From: Propionibacterium sp.
GTDB taxonomy: Bacteria; Actinomycetota; Actinomycetes; Propionibacteriales; Propionibacteriaceae
DNA: 64,000 nucleotides
Direction of reading: 5' to 3'
NCBI GenBank assembly: GCA_012517965.1
Contig: JAAYTZ010000113.1
Span: 62,001 to 126,000 of the forward strand
Below the pieces are notes generated by a model that worked only from the letters and a program-made list of their open reading frames with translations, was not told the origin of the DNA and did not search any database. Positions 23,637 through 33,111 of this stretch are shown here, one piece after another (within the stretch, counting starts at the first letter, position 1; the number at the start of each line of letters is the position of its first letter). A program made the translations under genes and the position numbers.

Positions 23637-24891
23637 GCCACACCCCCGCCCAGACGAGCAGGACGCCCGCGGTGGACAGCGGCGCCGCCGGGTGGATCAC
23701 GGTGCCCGCCTGCCACACCAGGCCGGTCCCCGCGACCAGCACCCCGTAGGCGGCCACCGCCTCCGCGGTGTCGGGCGTCGCGCCCAGCGGGGCGATGAGC
23801 CGCACCTCGAGGCGGGCGATCTGCGGCACGACGAGCACGACGACGACCAGGGTCAGCGCGGCCACCGTCGGTTGCGCCAGCGCCACCCCGGACGCCGCGG
23901 GTGCGGCCACGCTGATCGCCAGCAGCAGCCCGGCGGCGATCGCGATGGCCCCGATGTGCCACAGGTAGACCGACATCATGAGCGCGTTGACCGCCCCGAG
24001 GAGCCACTCTAGGCGCCGCGGCACCCGGGCCAGGAGGCCGCTGGCCTCGACGAGCCCCAGCACCCCGCACTGGGCCACGGCCAGCAGCACCATGGCGATC
24101 GTCGGGGGTTGCACGTTGGCGATGGGCAGGTCGGCCAGGCCCACCGACGAGCCCGGGTAGCCGAACCCGAACACCAGCACGGCGATGCCGGCCGCGCCGC
24201 CGGCCACGGCCGCCCAGGCCCGCCACGCCGGCCCGGTGCGGAACCAGCCGCGGTGGTAGGCGATCCCCAGCTGGTGCACCAGCGGCCACACCAGCAGCAT
24301 GTTGATGTTCCGCAGCCAGAAGAGGTCGACCGCGAACGACCAGGCGTCGACGGCGGCCGCCGCGACGAACAGCACCGCCATCGGCCGCCAGCCCCACCGG
24401 TCGTGAGCGGCGACGGCCGCCGGCGCTGCGGCGACGATCACGAGGTAGACGCTGATGAACCACAGCAGCTGCATGAGGGCTCGGGTGCCCTCGACCGCGG
24501 CGCTCAACCAGCCGGCCCAGGCCGCCACCGAACTCGCCAGCGCGACGACCGTGACGAACAGCAGCAGCGGCCCGACCAGCCGGTGCCCCCGCCCCGCCAG
24601 GTAGGCGCCGTAGGTCGCGCCGGCGGCGCGCTGCCGGTCGATCACCAGCGCGTGGGCGTACCCGCCCGCCACGAAGAAGACCGGGATGATCATGAACGGC
24701 CAGGACAGCGCCCACCACGGCCAGTGCTCCGGCGCCCACGGGATCATGACCGGCCGTCCGTCGACCAGCCGCACCTGGTAGAGCAGGCTGTGGAACACCA
24801 CGACGATCAGCACGGACGCCGCCCGTGCGGTGTCGATGACGTGGTTGCGGGGTGGGCGGGAGGCGGCCGCGGCCGCGGGCTGAGCGCTCAT
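23593..24891 (-). CDS. Acyltransferase-3 family integral membrane protein
   Basis: 432 residues with about ten membrane segments. The N-terminal signature is VIDTARAASVLIVVVFHSLL (~18-37), with the histidine thought to be catalytic in this family. Members O-acylate sugars, peptidoglycan or antibiotics at the membrane; the substrate here is unknown. Its start region is divergent to the AEC transporter gene with 67 bases between the starts. TACCAT lies 11 bases upstream of its ATG. Confidence 0.85.
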   Translation of the reverse strand: MSAQPAAAAASRPPRNHVIDTARAASVLIVVVFHSLLYQVRLVDGRPVMIPWAPEHWPWWALSWPFMIIPVFFVAGGYAHALVIDRQRAAGATYGAYLAGRGHRLVGPLLLFVTVVALASSVAAWAGWLSAAVEGTRALMQLLWFISVYLVIVAAAPAAVAAHDRWGWRPMAVLFVAAAAVDAWSFAVDLFWLRNINMLLVWPLVHQLGIAYHRGWFRTGPAWRAWAAVAGGAAGIAVLVFGFGYPGSSVGLADLPIANVQPPTIAMVLLAVAQCGVLGLVEASGLLARVPRRLEWLLGAVNALMMSVYLWHIGAIAIAAGLLLAISVAAPAASGVALAQPTVAALTLVVVVLVVPQIARLEVRLIAPLGATPDTAEAVAAYGVLVAGTGLVWQAGTVIHPAAPLSTAGVLLVWAGVWLMRRAAGARRRPRP

Positions 24892-24946
24892 GACGGACGC
24901 CCATGGTAGGCGGTGGCGCGACCGACGCCCGGGGCCGCCCGCGGGC

Positions 24947-24952
24947 TAACCT
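24947..24952 (+). promoter_or_regulatory. Candidate leaderless -10 of the AEC transporter
   Basis: TAACCT, six bases before the GTG at 24959. Confidence 0.55.
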
Positions 24953-24958
24953 GGCTCC

Positions 24959-25888
24959 GTGCTGCAGGCGCTCACCGGGTTCGGGACCATCTGGCTGGTC
25001 ATCGGGCTCGGCTGGCTGCTGGCCCACTCCGGCATCGTGGGGTCGTCGGGTCAGGCGCTGCTCAACCGGCTCGCGTTCGTGGCGGCGTCCCCGGCGCTGC
25101 TGTTCACGCTGGTGGCCGAGGGTTCCCTCGATCACCTCTTCTCCCGGTCGCTGATCGCCTCCGTGGCGGCGGTCGCGGCCACGATCGGGCTGTACCTGGC
25201 GCTCAACGCCTGGCGCTTCCGGCACTCCCTGGGCGGCACGACCATCGGCTGGATGTGCGCCGCCTACACCAACGCCGGCAACCTGGGCCTGCCGGTGGCG
25301 CAGCACGTCCTCGGCGACATGACCTGGATGGCGCCGATCCTCCTGCTCCAGGTGGGCCTGCTCCAGCCGTTCGCCCTGGCCAGCCTCGACATCGCGCGGG
25401 CCCGGGCCGAGGGCGTCCGGCTGTCGCCGGTGCGCTACCTGAGCCTGCCGTTCCGCAACCCGATCACGGCCGGCATCCTGCTGGGCCTCGTCGTGAACCT
25501 CGCCCACCTGAAGCTGCCGGAGTGGCTTGCTGGGGGCATCGGGATGGTGGGCGGCATGGCCGTCCCGATGATGCTGATCGCGTTCGGAGTCTCGCTGCGG
25601 CTCGACCCGCTGCCCGGCGCCGGGCCGCACGCGTCCGAGGTGTGGACGCTGCAGGCGCTCAAGATCCTCGTCATGCCGGCGCTCGCGATCGGCTCCGGGG
25701 CCCTGCTGGGACTGGGCCGCCCCGAACTGTTCGCGGTCGGGGTCATCGCGGCGCTGCCGACGGCCCAGAACATCTTCGTCATCTCGTCGCGCTACCACGA
25801 GTCGATGCCGGTGGCCCGCGACTGCGTGTTCTGGTCCACGATCCTGACGGTGCCGGCGATCCTCGCCCTCTCCGTCCTCCTGGGCTGA
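24959..25888 (+). CDS. AEC-family (auxin efflux carrier-like) transporter
   Basis: 309 residues and ~10 hydrophobic segments in two five-helix halves separated by a basic loop. GWMCAAYTNAGNLGLPVAQ (~98-116) is the conserved NxGxxGLP segment of the family, and ALPTAQNIFV (~261-270) the matching C-terminal one. Family members export malate, malonate or other organic anions; the substrate is unknown. The GTG is chosen for the leaderless -10 and the hydrophobic start that follows. Confidence 0.87.
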   Translation: MLQALTGFGTIWLVIGLGWLLAHSGIVGSSGQALLNRLAFVAASPALLFTLVAEGSLDHLFSRSLIASVAAVAATIGLYLALNAWRFRHSLGGTTIGWMCAAYTNAGNLGLPVAQHVLGDMTWMAPILLLQVGLLQPFALASLDIARARAEGVRLSPVRYLSLPFRNPITAGILLGLVVNLAHLKLPEWLAGGIGMVGGMAVPMMLIAFGVSLRLDPLPGAGPHASEVWTLQALKILVMPALAIGSGALLGLGRPELFAVGVIAALPTAQNIFVISSRYHESMPVARDCVFWSTILTVPAILALSVLLG

Positions 25889-25908
25889 CCGGGGCGCCCA
25901 CCCGGGGC

Positions 25909-25914
25909 TAGGTT
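25909..25914 (+). promoter_or_regulatory. Candidate leaderless -10 of the YbjN-like gene
   Basis: TAGGTT, six bases before the GTG at 25921. Confidence 0.55.
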
Positions 25915-25920
25915 GGCCGG

Positions 25921-26910
25921 GTGAGCAGTCCAGACGTCAACTCCGAGGTCTCCGGGTTCGACATCGACCGCAGCAACGCCGAGGCCTGGGCGGCGTTCGC
26001 CGCGCGGCTCGCGGACGTGGTCTCGGTGATGGAGGACGATGCGGCCCTGACGATCGGCGCGGTCGCCACCGAGCACGATGGCCCGCCGCCCTTCGTCGCC
26101 TTCCGTGCGCTCCCCGGCGGCCGCATCCTCGCCGAGGCCGCCACCAACGCGCAGCTCGGCCGCTACTTCCAGCTCACGGCCGACCAGCTGGCCGCGATGG
26201 AGGGGCTGGGCTGGCGTCCCCCCGCCTCGGACGCCTCCGGCGGCCGCCCGGCCTTCTGGGCCGAGGGCACCGAGGAGGAGGCCCACCGCCTCGCCGACCT
26301 CGCCGTCGCCGCCCTGCGCGAGGTCTACGGCATCCCGCACCCGGCGTTCCTGGCTCCCGACCAGCTGGCGGAGATCCTGACCCCGCCGGCGCCCGCCGAG
26401 CTGCCCGTCGCGGCGCCGGACGCCGGACTGCCCGCCCTCGGGGTGGCCGGGATCCCGGACTGGGCGCTCACGGCGATCCTGCCGGTGTCCCGGGAACATC
26501 TCGACCAGTTGGTGCTCGCCGAGCTCGTGGCCGAGTTCGGCCACGCGCCGGTCCGCGACGAGGCGGGCGACTTCGGCATCCGCGTCGGCTCGACGATGGT
26601 GTTCGTCCGGTCCAGCGGCGACGGCCGCGAGGTGCTCGTGTTCGCGCCTGTCGTGCACGACGTCGAGGGCCGGTCGCGGGCGATGGAGGTGCTGTCGGAC
26701 CTGAACACCGAGACCCGGTTCGTGCGGTTCCTGCTGGTCCGCGACCGTGTCTTCGTGAGCCTGTCGCTGTTCGCCCGGCCGTTCGTCGCCGCCCACCTGC
26801 GCCAGGCGTTGGGAATGGTGTCGGTCACGGCCGACGCCATCGACAACGAGCTCGCGGCCAAACTCCGCGGCCGCACGACCTTCCGCGAGGAGGGCGGCGA
26901 CCACGCCTGA
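25921..26910 (+). CDS. YbjN/T3SS-chaperone-like (TY-Chap) domain protein
   Basis: 329 residues, cytoplasmic. Two alpha-beta modules are visible: an N-terminal ~150-residue domain (FVAFRALPGGRILAEAATN, ~57-75; LGRYFQLTADQLAAMEGLGW) and a C-terminal YbjN-like domain (VLVFAPVVHDVEG, MEVLSDLNTETRFVRFLL, ~256-273). YbjN-like proteins bind peptides or other proteins; no partner is evident. An Ala/Pro linker joins the two parts. Confidence 0.75.
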   Translation: MSSPDVNSEVSGFDIDRSNAEAWAAFAARLADVVSVMEDDAALTIGAVATEHDGPPPFVAFRALPGGRILAEAATNAQLGRYFQLTADQLAAMEGLGWRPPASDASGGRPAFWAEGTEEEAHRLADLAVAALREVYGIPHPAFLAPDQLAEILTPPAPAELPVAAPDAGLPALGVAGIPDWALTAILPVSREHLDQLVLAELVAEFGHAPVRDEAGDFGIRVGSTMVFVRSSGDGREVLVFAPVVHDVEGRSRAMEVLSDLNTETRFVRFLLVRDRVFVSLSLFARPFVAAHLRQALGMVSVTADAIDNELAAKLRGRTTFREEGGDHA

Positions 26911-26975
26911 CAGATCCCACGCGACAAGCGGCGTCACCCCGGACGCGACACGGCCCGGCGGACGCCGGGTCCCGC

Positions 26976-26981
26976 TAACCT
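26976..26981 (+). promoter_or_regulatory. Candidate leaderless -10 of the FMN-binding protein gene
   Basis: TAACCT, seven bases before the ATG at 26989. Confidence 0.55.
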
Positions 26982-26988
26982 AACCCCC

Positions 26989-27432
26989 ATGGGTCAGGGG
27001 CCGGGGGACGCGACGACGGGCCACCTGTGGGCCATCGATCCCGACGAGTGCCGGCGGCTGCTCGCGGACGCCGGCGTCGGTCGGGTGTGCTGGCAGGCCG
27101 GCCCCGGACTGACGGTGCTGCCGGTCGCCTACGGCGTCCACGACGACGGACGCCTCGGGTTCCGAGCTGCGGACGGCTCGATCCTGGCCGCGCTCGCCGC
27201 CGCCGGGCCGGTCGACGTGGCGTTCGAGGTGGACGACCTCGACGCCGCCACTCTCACCGGTTGGAGCGTGCTGGTCCGGGGGTCGGCGACGGCCTGGCGC
27301 GGCGAGTTCCCCGCCGGCCTGTGCCGGCCCTGGGCGCCCGGCGAGCGGAGTACCGGCGTCCAGATCACCCCGCAGAGCTACTCGGGCCGCATCGTCTCCG
27401 GCGACGACGGCCAGCAAGGAGAAGGAACATGA
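26989..27432 (+). CDS. Pyridoxamine 5'-phosphate oxidase-like FMN-binding protein
   Basis: 147 residues. The split-barrel pattern is visible: LLADAGVGRVCWQ (~24-36), LPVAYGVHDDGRLGFRA (~44-60), SVLVRGSATAW (~93-103). Actinobacterial members bind FMN, F420 or haem and often work in redox or nitrosative stress. Its stop overlaps the start of the UspA gene (ATGA), so both are made together, which fits a dormancy or stress role. Confidence 0.82.
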   Translation: MGQGPGDATTGHLWAIDPDECRRLLADAGVGRVCWQAGPGLTVLPVAYGVHDDGRLGFRAADGSILAALAAAGPVDVAFEVDDLDAATLTGWSVLVRGSATAWRGEFPAGLCRPWAPGERSTGVQITPQSYSGRIVSGDDGQQGEGT

Positions 27433-28319
27433 CCACCACCGGACCCACGGTTCGCATCGTCGTGGGCTGTGACGGCTCCGACGACGCGCGGGCGGCCCTT
27501 CGGTTCGCCGCCGCCGAGGCGATCAGTCGCGACGGCGTCCTCCACCTGGTGAACGCGATCGACGACACCGTCCTCAACAGCGCCTGGGGGATCGTCTTCG
27601 ATGTGGAGGCCGTCCGGCAGGGGGGTCTGGATCTGCTGCAGCAGGCCCGCGAGGAGGCGCAGGCGCTGGGCGTGCCGGCCGAGCGCATCGAGGCCGACTG
27701 TCTGGTCGGGCAGCCGGCGGCGGTGCTGTCGCGGCTGTCCGAGACCTCGTCGCTGGTCATCGTCGGCCGGCGCGCCGAGTCCGGCGAGCACTCGATGTTC
27801 GTCGGCTCGACCGCGGTCGGGCTGGCCGGCACCGCCACCTGCCCGGTGGTCGTGGTCTCGGAGTTGAACCGGCCCGACGACGCCCCCCGGCACGTCATCG
27901 GTGTCGGCCTCGATCCTGGCGCGCCCTGCCGGCTCGCCGTTGAGTGGGCCGTCAAGCGGGCCAAGCGGCTCGGGTCGCGGGTCGTGGCGATGAGCGTGGT
28001 GAAGCCGCCGGCCGCGGGCCTGTTCCGGAGCGTGGGCCGTACCGGGCCCACCGACGACGAGAAGACCCGGCTGTTCGCGAGCATCCGGGGGCAGGTCGAG
28101 GCGACGGTGGCCGCCGTCACCGCCGAGGTGCCCGGCGTCGACATCGACCTGCAGTTCCGGTACGGCAGCCCGACCGACGAGCTGATCGAGCTGTCCCGGC
28201 AGGTCGACCTGCTGATCGTGGGCGTCCACCCGTCGTTCCCCACCTACTCGGTGGGGGGCAAGGTGCGCGCCCTGATGACGCACTCGGCGTGCCCGCTGGG
28301 CCTGATCCGCTACAAGTAG
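27429..28319 (+). CDS. Universal stress protein with tandem UspA domains
   Basis: 296 residues: UspA domain 1 (~9-148; IVVGCDGSDDARAALRFA) and domain 2 (~155-296; VIGVGLDPGAPCRLAVEWA). Domain 1 ends with VIVGRRAESGEHSMFVGSTA, the ATP-binding loop region. In mycobacteria such tandem proteins bind ATP or cAMP and slow growth under hypoxia. The start follows AAGGAGAAGGA and overlaps the preceding stop. Confidence 0.9.
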   Translation: MTTTGPTVRIVVGCDGSDDARAALRFAAAEAISRDGVLHLVNAIDDTVLNSAWGIVFDVEAVRQGGLDLLQQAREEAQALGVPAERIEADCLVGQPAAVLSRLSETSSLVIVGRRAESGEHSMFVGSTAVGLAGTATCPVVVVSELNRPDDAPRHVIGVGLDPGAPCRLAVEWAVKRAKRLGSRVVAMSVVKPPAAGLFRSVGRTGPTDDEKTRLFASIRGQVEATVAAVTAEVPGVDIDLQFRYGSPTDELIELSRQVDLLIVGVHPSFPTYSVGGKVRALMTHSACPLGLIRYK

Positions 28320-28351
28320 GCCGCCGCCGCGGCGGCACCGGGCCGGCTCGG

Positions 28352-28357
28352 TAGAGT
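28352..28357 (+). promoter_or_regulatory. TAGAGT hexamer upstream of hrpA
   Basis: It lies ten bases before the chosen ATG at 28368, slightly further than the 6-8 bases of the other leaderless starts, so the mRNA may carry a leader of a few bases. Confidence 0.4.
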
Positions 28358-28367
28358 GGGCGGGCCC

Positions 28368-31300
28368 ATGCAGCCGCCCTACCGCCTCGAGTTCCCCGAC
28401 AGCCTGCCCATCAGCGGGGCCGTCGAGGAGATCCGGCGCGCCCTGGCCGAGCACCAGGTGATCGTGGTGGCCGGCGAGACCGGCTCGGGCAAGACCACCC
28501 AGCTCCCCAAGATCTGCCTGGCCGCGGGCCGCCGCCGCATCGCGCACACCCAGCCGCGCCGGCTGGCGGCCCGCACCGTCGCCGACCGGATCGCCGAGGA
28601 ACTGGGCGTCGAACTGGGCACCGTCGTCGGCTACCAGGTGCGGTTCACCCGCCAGGCGACCCGGCGCACCGCCGTCAAGCTGATGACCGACGGCATCCTG
28701 TTGGCCGAGATCTCCCACGACCGGGACCTGCGCGCCTACGACACGATCATCATCGACGAGGCACACGAGCGCAGCCTCAACATCGACTTCCTGCTCGGCT
28801 ACCTCAAGCAGCTGCTGCCGCGGCGTCCCGACCTGAAGGTCATCGTCACGTCGGCGACCATCGACACCGCCCGGTTCAGCGCCCACTTCGGCGACGCCCC
28901 CGTCGTCGAGGTGTCCGGCCGCACGTACCCGGTCGAGATCCGCTACCAGCCGCTGGACGACCCCGACGCCGACCTGATCGACGGCATCACCGCCGCGGTG
29001 ACCGACCTCCACGCCCGCGGCGACGGCGACATCCTGGTGTTCCTCTCCGGCGAGCGCGAGATCCGGGACGCCGCCGACGCCCTGACCGCCCGGGCCACCG
29101 CCGGCCACGGCGCGCTGCGGTCGCTGGAGGTGCTGCCCCTGTACGCGCGCCTGTCGGCCGCCGAACAGCACCGGGTGTTCGCGCCGCACGCCGGCGTCCG
29201 GGTCGTGCTGGCGACAAACGTCGCCGAGACGTCGCTGACGGTCCCCGGCATCCGCTATGTCGTCGACCCCGGCTTCGCGCGCATCTCGCGCTACTCGGCG
29301 CGCACGAAGGTGCAGCGGCTGCCCATCGAGCCGATCTCACAGGCGTCGGCGAATCAGCGGGCCGGCCGCTGCGGACGCCTCGGGCCCGGCGTGTGCATCC
29401 GGCTGTACTCGGAGGAGGATTTCGCCGCGCGCCCGGAGTTCACCGAGCCCGAGATCCTGCGCACCAACCTGGCCTCGGTGATCCTGCAGATGGCCGACGC
29501 CCGGCTGGGGTCGATCGAGGATTTCCCGTTCGTCGAGCGCCCCGACGGCAACCAGGTGCGCGACGGGCTGCGGCTGCTCACCGAGCTGGGTGCGCTGGAG
29601 TCCCCCCGGGGGCGGCGCGAGGGGGAGGCGGTGCGGCTCACGCCCGTCGGCCGCCTGCTGGCCCGGCTGCCGGTCGACCCGAGGCTGGGCCGGATGCTCG
29701 TCGAGGCCGCCGAGCGCGGCGTCCTGAAGGACGCCACCGCCGTCGTCGCCGGGCTGGCGATCCCCGACGTGCGCGAGCGCCCCGCGGACCATCAGCAGGA
29801 GGCGGACGCGCTGCACCGGCGGTTCTGGGCGCCGCTGGACGCCGGGGCCGCCGACGCGCGGGGCGACGCCTCCGACATCGCCGCCCTGCTGCGGCTGTGG
29901 AAGTACCTGCGCGTGAGCCGGCGCGAGCTCTCCGGCAACGCGTTCCGGCGGCGGTGCCGCGACGAGTACCTGAACTTCCAGCGGGTCCGCGAGTGGCAGG
30001 ACCTCACCACCCAACTGCGCGAGGTGTGCAAGGAGCTGGGCCTCGGCGCGGGCCACCCGCAGGCCACCACCACGGACTGGGACGCCCTGCACACCGCGGT
30101 CCTGGCGGGGCTGCTGTCCCATGTCGGGCTGATCGACGTCCGCTCCCGGACGCCGGCGGCCGGGCAGCAGCGGCGCGGGCGGCGTCCGATCGCCGAGTAC
30201 CTGGGGGCCCGGGGCACCCGGTTCGCGATCCAGCCCGGGTCGGCGGCCGCCAAGGCTGAGCCGCCGCTGGTGATGGCGGTCGAGCTGGTCGAGACCTCCC
30301 GGCTGTGGGCCCGGACGGTCGCCCCCATTGAGGCCGAGTGGGTCGAACAGGTCGGCGGCCACCTGCTCAAGCGCACCTACTCGGAGCCGCGCTGGTCGGC
30401 GGCCGGCGGCCAGGCGGTGGCGACGGAGAAGGTGTCGCTGCTCGGGGTGCCGATCGTGGCGGACCGGGTCGTCTCCTACGGCCGGATCGACCCGGTCGCG
30501 GCCCGGGCGATCTTCCTGCAGTCGGCGCTGGTCGAGGGGCAGTGGCGCACCCGGCACCACTTCTTCGCCCGCAACGAGCGGGTGCGCCGCGAGGCCGAGG
30601 AACTCGAGGAGCGCGCCCGCACCCGCGGCCTCGTCGACGACCGTGCCATCTACGCCTTCTACGACGAGCGGATCCCGGCCGGTATCACGACCGTGGCGCA
30701 CTTCGACCGCTGGTGGCGCGACAAGCGCCGGACCGACGACCGGTACCTCGACCTCACCCTCGACGACGTGACGTCGGCCGCGGCCGAGGAGGTGGACGCC
30801 GGCGGGTTCCCCGATGTCTGGACCGTCGGCGGGGCGGACCTGCCGGTCAGCTACACCTTCGACCCGGGCGAGCGGCGCGACGGCGTCACCGTCGACGTGG
30901 ACGTGTCGCTCCTCAACCAGGTCGATCCCGTCCCCTTCACCTGGCAGGTGCCGGGGCTGCGCCACGAGCTGGCCACCGAGCTGATCCGGCACCTGCCGAA
31001 GGCGAAGCGGGTCAACTTCGTGCCCGCCCCCGACTGGGGACGCCGCGTCCTCGACTTCCTCGCCGACCGTCCCGAACTGGCCGGCCTCCCGTTCCCGGAC
31101 GCCGCGGCCCGCGCCCTCACCACCCTGTCCGGGGTGCCGGTGGCGGGGACGGACTTCGACCTGGACTCCTTGCCGCCGCACCTGCGCGTCACCTACGTCG
31201 TCAGCGACGCCACGCGCCGGCCTGCCGAGCAGGAACTCGGCCACGGCAAGGACTTCGAGGCGTTGCGCAAGGCGTTCGCCCCCACCCTCAACCGGCGGCT

Positions 31301-32207
31301 CAACGCGGCCGCGACCGGCGTCACCCACCCGGGCGCCACCTCCTGGCAGTTCGGCGAGCTGCCGCGCACGGTCGAGTTGGCGGCCGGCCCCACGCCGCTC
31401 CTCGGCTACCCGGCGCTGGTCGACCAGACCTCCAGCGTCGGCGTGCGCATCGCGAACACGGCCGAGCGGGCCGCCCGCTGGCAGGCGCTGGGCCTGCGGC
31501 GACTCGTCACCCTCGTCTCGCCCGACCCGACCCGTTCGGTGTTCGCCCACATGAGCAACGACACCCGGATCGCGCTGTCCGCCGGTCCGTCAGGCGGCCT
31601 GGCCGACCTGATGGCGGACGCCCGGCTGCGGGCCACCGGGGACCTCATCGCGAAGGCCGGAGTCGACCCCGCGGCGGTGCGCGACGCGGCGTCCTTCACG
31701 CGGCTGGTGGACGCCGTGCGGCCCGAGGCCGCCCCCACGATGCAGCGGATCGTCACGCAGGCGGGGCGCATCCTGCGGCGCCACCAGGCCGTGCTGCGGG
31801 AGCTCGCGCGCCGCCCGGCCTCGGAGAGCACGGCCGACGTGCGCGCCCAGCTCGACAACCTGGTCTTCCCGGACTTCATCGCCGCCACCCCCGAGCCGCA
31901 CTTCACCGCGCTGGAGCGCTACCTGCACGCGATCGAGGTGCGCATCGCGGGCTGGGACTCGGCGCCGGCGCGCGAGGCGGCCGGCCTCGACGTCATCACG
32001 GCCCTCGAGGACGCCTACGCCGCGGCCGTCGCCCGCTACGAGGTCGGCGAGCTGCCTGCGGCCGCGGCCGAGGTGGGCTGGCTGCTGGAGGAGCTGCGCG
32101 TGAGCCTGTTCGCGCAGTCGCTCGGAACCGCGGTGCCCGTCTCGGCCAAGCGGGTCCGCAGCGCGATCCAGGCCCTGTCCGGCCCGGGCTCCGGCCCCCG
32201 GGCATAG
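28368..32207 (+). CDS. hrpA: ATP-dependent RNA helicase HrpA
   Basis: 1279 residues, the usual size. DEAH/RHA helicase with Walker A GETGSGKTTQ (~39-48), DEAHERS (~131-137), SAT motif VTSATIDTARF (~165-175) and motif VI QRAGRCGRLGPG (~332-343). The OB-fold region and the long C-terminal DUF3418 domain follow (FTWQVPGLRHELATELIRHL). HrpA resolves collided or stalled ribosomes and remodels mRNA. The ATG is preferred over the in-frame GTG at 28356, which overlaps the TAGAGT hexamer. Confidence 0.94.
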   Translation: MQPPYRLEFPDSLPISGAVEEIRRALAEHQVIVVAGETGSGKTTQLPKICLAAGRRRIAHTQPRRLAARTVADRIAEELGVELGTVVGYQVRFTRQATRRTAVKLMTDGILLAEISHDRDLRAYDTIIIDEAHERSLNIDFLLGYLKQLLPRRPDLKVIVTSATIDTARFSAHFGDAPVVEVSGRTYPVEIRYQPLDDPDADLIDGITAAVTDLHARGDGDILVFLSGEREIRDAADALTARATAGHGALRSLEVLPLYARLSAAEQHRVFAPHAGVRVVLATNVAETSLTVPGIRYVVDPGFARISRYSARTKVQRLPIEPISQASANQRAGRCGRLGPGVCIRLYSEEDFAARPEFTEPEILRTNLASVILQMADARLGSIEDFPFVERPDGNQVRDGLRLLTELGALESPRGRREGEAVRLTPVGRLLARLPVDPRLGRMLVEAAERGVLKDATAVVAGLAIPDVRERPADHQQEADALHRRFWAPLDAGAADARGDASDIAALLRLWKYLRVSRRELSGNAFRRRCRDEYLNFQRVREWQDLTTQLREVCKELGLGAGHPQATTTDWDALHTAVLAGLLSHVGLIDVRSRTPAAGQQRRGRRPIAEYLGARGTRFAIQPGSAAAKAEPPLVMAVELVETSRLWARTVAPIEAEWVEQVGGHLLKRTYSEPRWSAAGGQAVATEKVSLLGVPIVADRVVSYGRIDPVAARAIFLQSALVEGQWRTRHHFFARNERVRREAEELEERARTRGLVDDRAIYAFYDERIPAGITTVAHFDRWWRDKRRTDDRYLDLTLDDVTSAAAEEVDAGGFPDVWTVGGADLPVSYTFDPGERRDGVTVDVDVSLLNQVDPVPFTWQVPGLRHELATELIRHLPKAKRVNFVPAPDWGRRVLDFLADRPELAGLPFPDAAARALTTLSGVPVAGTDFDLDSLPPHLRVTYVVSDATRRPAEQELGHGKDFEALRKAFAPTLNRRLNAAATGVTHPGATSWQFGELPRTVELAAGPTPLLGYPALVDQTSSVGVRIANTAERAARWQALGLRRLVTLVSPDPTRSVFAHMSNDTRIALSAGPSGGLADLMADARLRATGDLIAKAGVDPAAVRDAASFTRLVDAVRPEAAPTMQRIVTQAGRILRRHQAVLRELARRPASESTADVRAQLDNLVFPDFIAATPEPHFTALERYLHAIEVRIAGWDSAPAREAAGLDVITALEDAYAAAVARYEVGELPAAAAEVGWLLEELRVSLFAQSLGTAVPVSAKRVRSAIQALSGPGSGPRA

Positions 32208-32210
32208 AGT
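32205..32210 (+). promoter_or_regulatory. Candidate leaderless -10 of the PAC2 gene
   Basis: TAGAGT, seven bases before the GTG at 32218. It overlaps the hrpA stop codon. Confidence 0.55.
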
Positions 32211-32217
32211 GGCGAAC

Positions 32218-33111
32218 GTGCTGGATCCGCGTTCGCTCTACACCTTCTCCCCGGAGGCCTGGGCCAGTGTGCAGGGGCGCGGGGCGGTCCTGCTGCACCT
32301 GCTGGAGGGCTACGTGGACGCCGGAGGGGTCAGCCGCGTGCTGTCGGAGCAGATCCTGGACAACTGCGCCCACACGACGGTCGTCGAGTTCGACGTCGAC
32401 CAGCTGCACGACTACCGGGCGCGGCGGCCCGCCATGACGTTCGACTCTTCTCGCTGGGTGGGGGCGACGATGCCCGCCCTCGCGATCCACCGGGTCACCG
32501 ACCGTGCCGGCGTCGACTTCCTGCTCCTGAGCGGCCCGGAGCCCGACAGCCAGTGGGGGCGGGCCATCGAGGCGATCCTCACGGTGGCGCAGGGGCTGGG
32601 GGTGGGGCAGCTCGTCACGGCGTCCGGGGTGCCGATGGGCGTCCCGCACTCCCGCCCGCTGCTGGTCACCACGCACGGAACCAGCGACGACCTGGTGAGC
32701 GCCAACCCGGTGTTCATCGACCGCGTCACGGTCCCGGGCAGCTTCTCGGCACTGCTGGAACTCCGGGCGGGGGAGCAGGGGCTGGCGGCCCGCGGGTTCG
32801 TCGTGCACGTGCCGCACTACCTCGCCCAGGGCACCTTCGTGCCCGCGGCGCTGCGGGCCGCCGAACTCATCGGGGACGCCGTCGGCCTCGACCTGCCGCT
32901 CGACGACCTCGCCGACACCGCGGAGGCGACCATGGAGGCGCTGCGCGGCGAGGTGGAGGGCGATCCGGAGCTGGGCGAGCTCGTCGCCTCCCTCGAGCGG
33001 GGCTACGACGAGCTCCAGGCCAAGGGGAACGCGGTGCCGACGATGGAGGAGATCAGCCGGGCCGTCGAGCGGTTCCTGGCCGAACAGGACGAGGGGCGGG
33101 GGGACGCCTGA
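32218..33111 (+). CDS. PAC2-family (proteasome-assembly-chaperone-like) protein
   Basis: 297 residues, cytoplasmic. The PAC2 pattern is seen in LLEGYVDAGGVSRVLSEQIL (~22-41), ASGVPMGVPHSRPLLVTTHG (~134-153) and HVPHYLAQGTF (~196-206). Homologues (M. tuberculosis Rv2125, Rv2714) are of uncertain function; the fold is shared with eukaryotic proteasome assembly chaperones. An in-frame GTG nine bases upstream is possible but overlaps the -10. Its stop overlaps the tesB start by one base. Confidence 0.85.
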   Translation: MLDPRSLYTFSPEAWASVQGRGAVLLHLLEGYVDAGGVSRVLSEQILDNCAHTTVVEFDVDQLHDYRARRPAMTFDSSRWVGATMPALAIHRVTDRAGVDFLLLSGPEPDSQWGRAIEAILTVAQGLGVGQLVTASGVPMGVPHSRPLLVTTHGTSDDLVSANPVFIDRVTVPGSFSALLELRAGEQGLAARGFVVHVPHYLAQGTFVPAALRAAELIGDAVGLDLPLDDLADTAEATMEALRGEVEGDPELGELVASLERGYDELQAKGNAVPTMEEISRAVERFLAEQDEGRGDA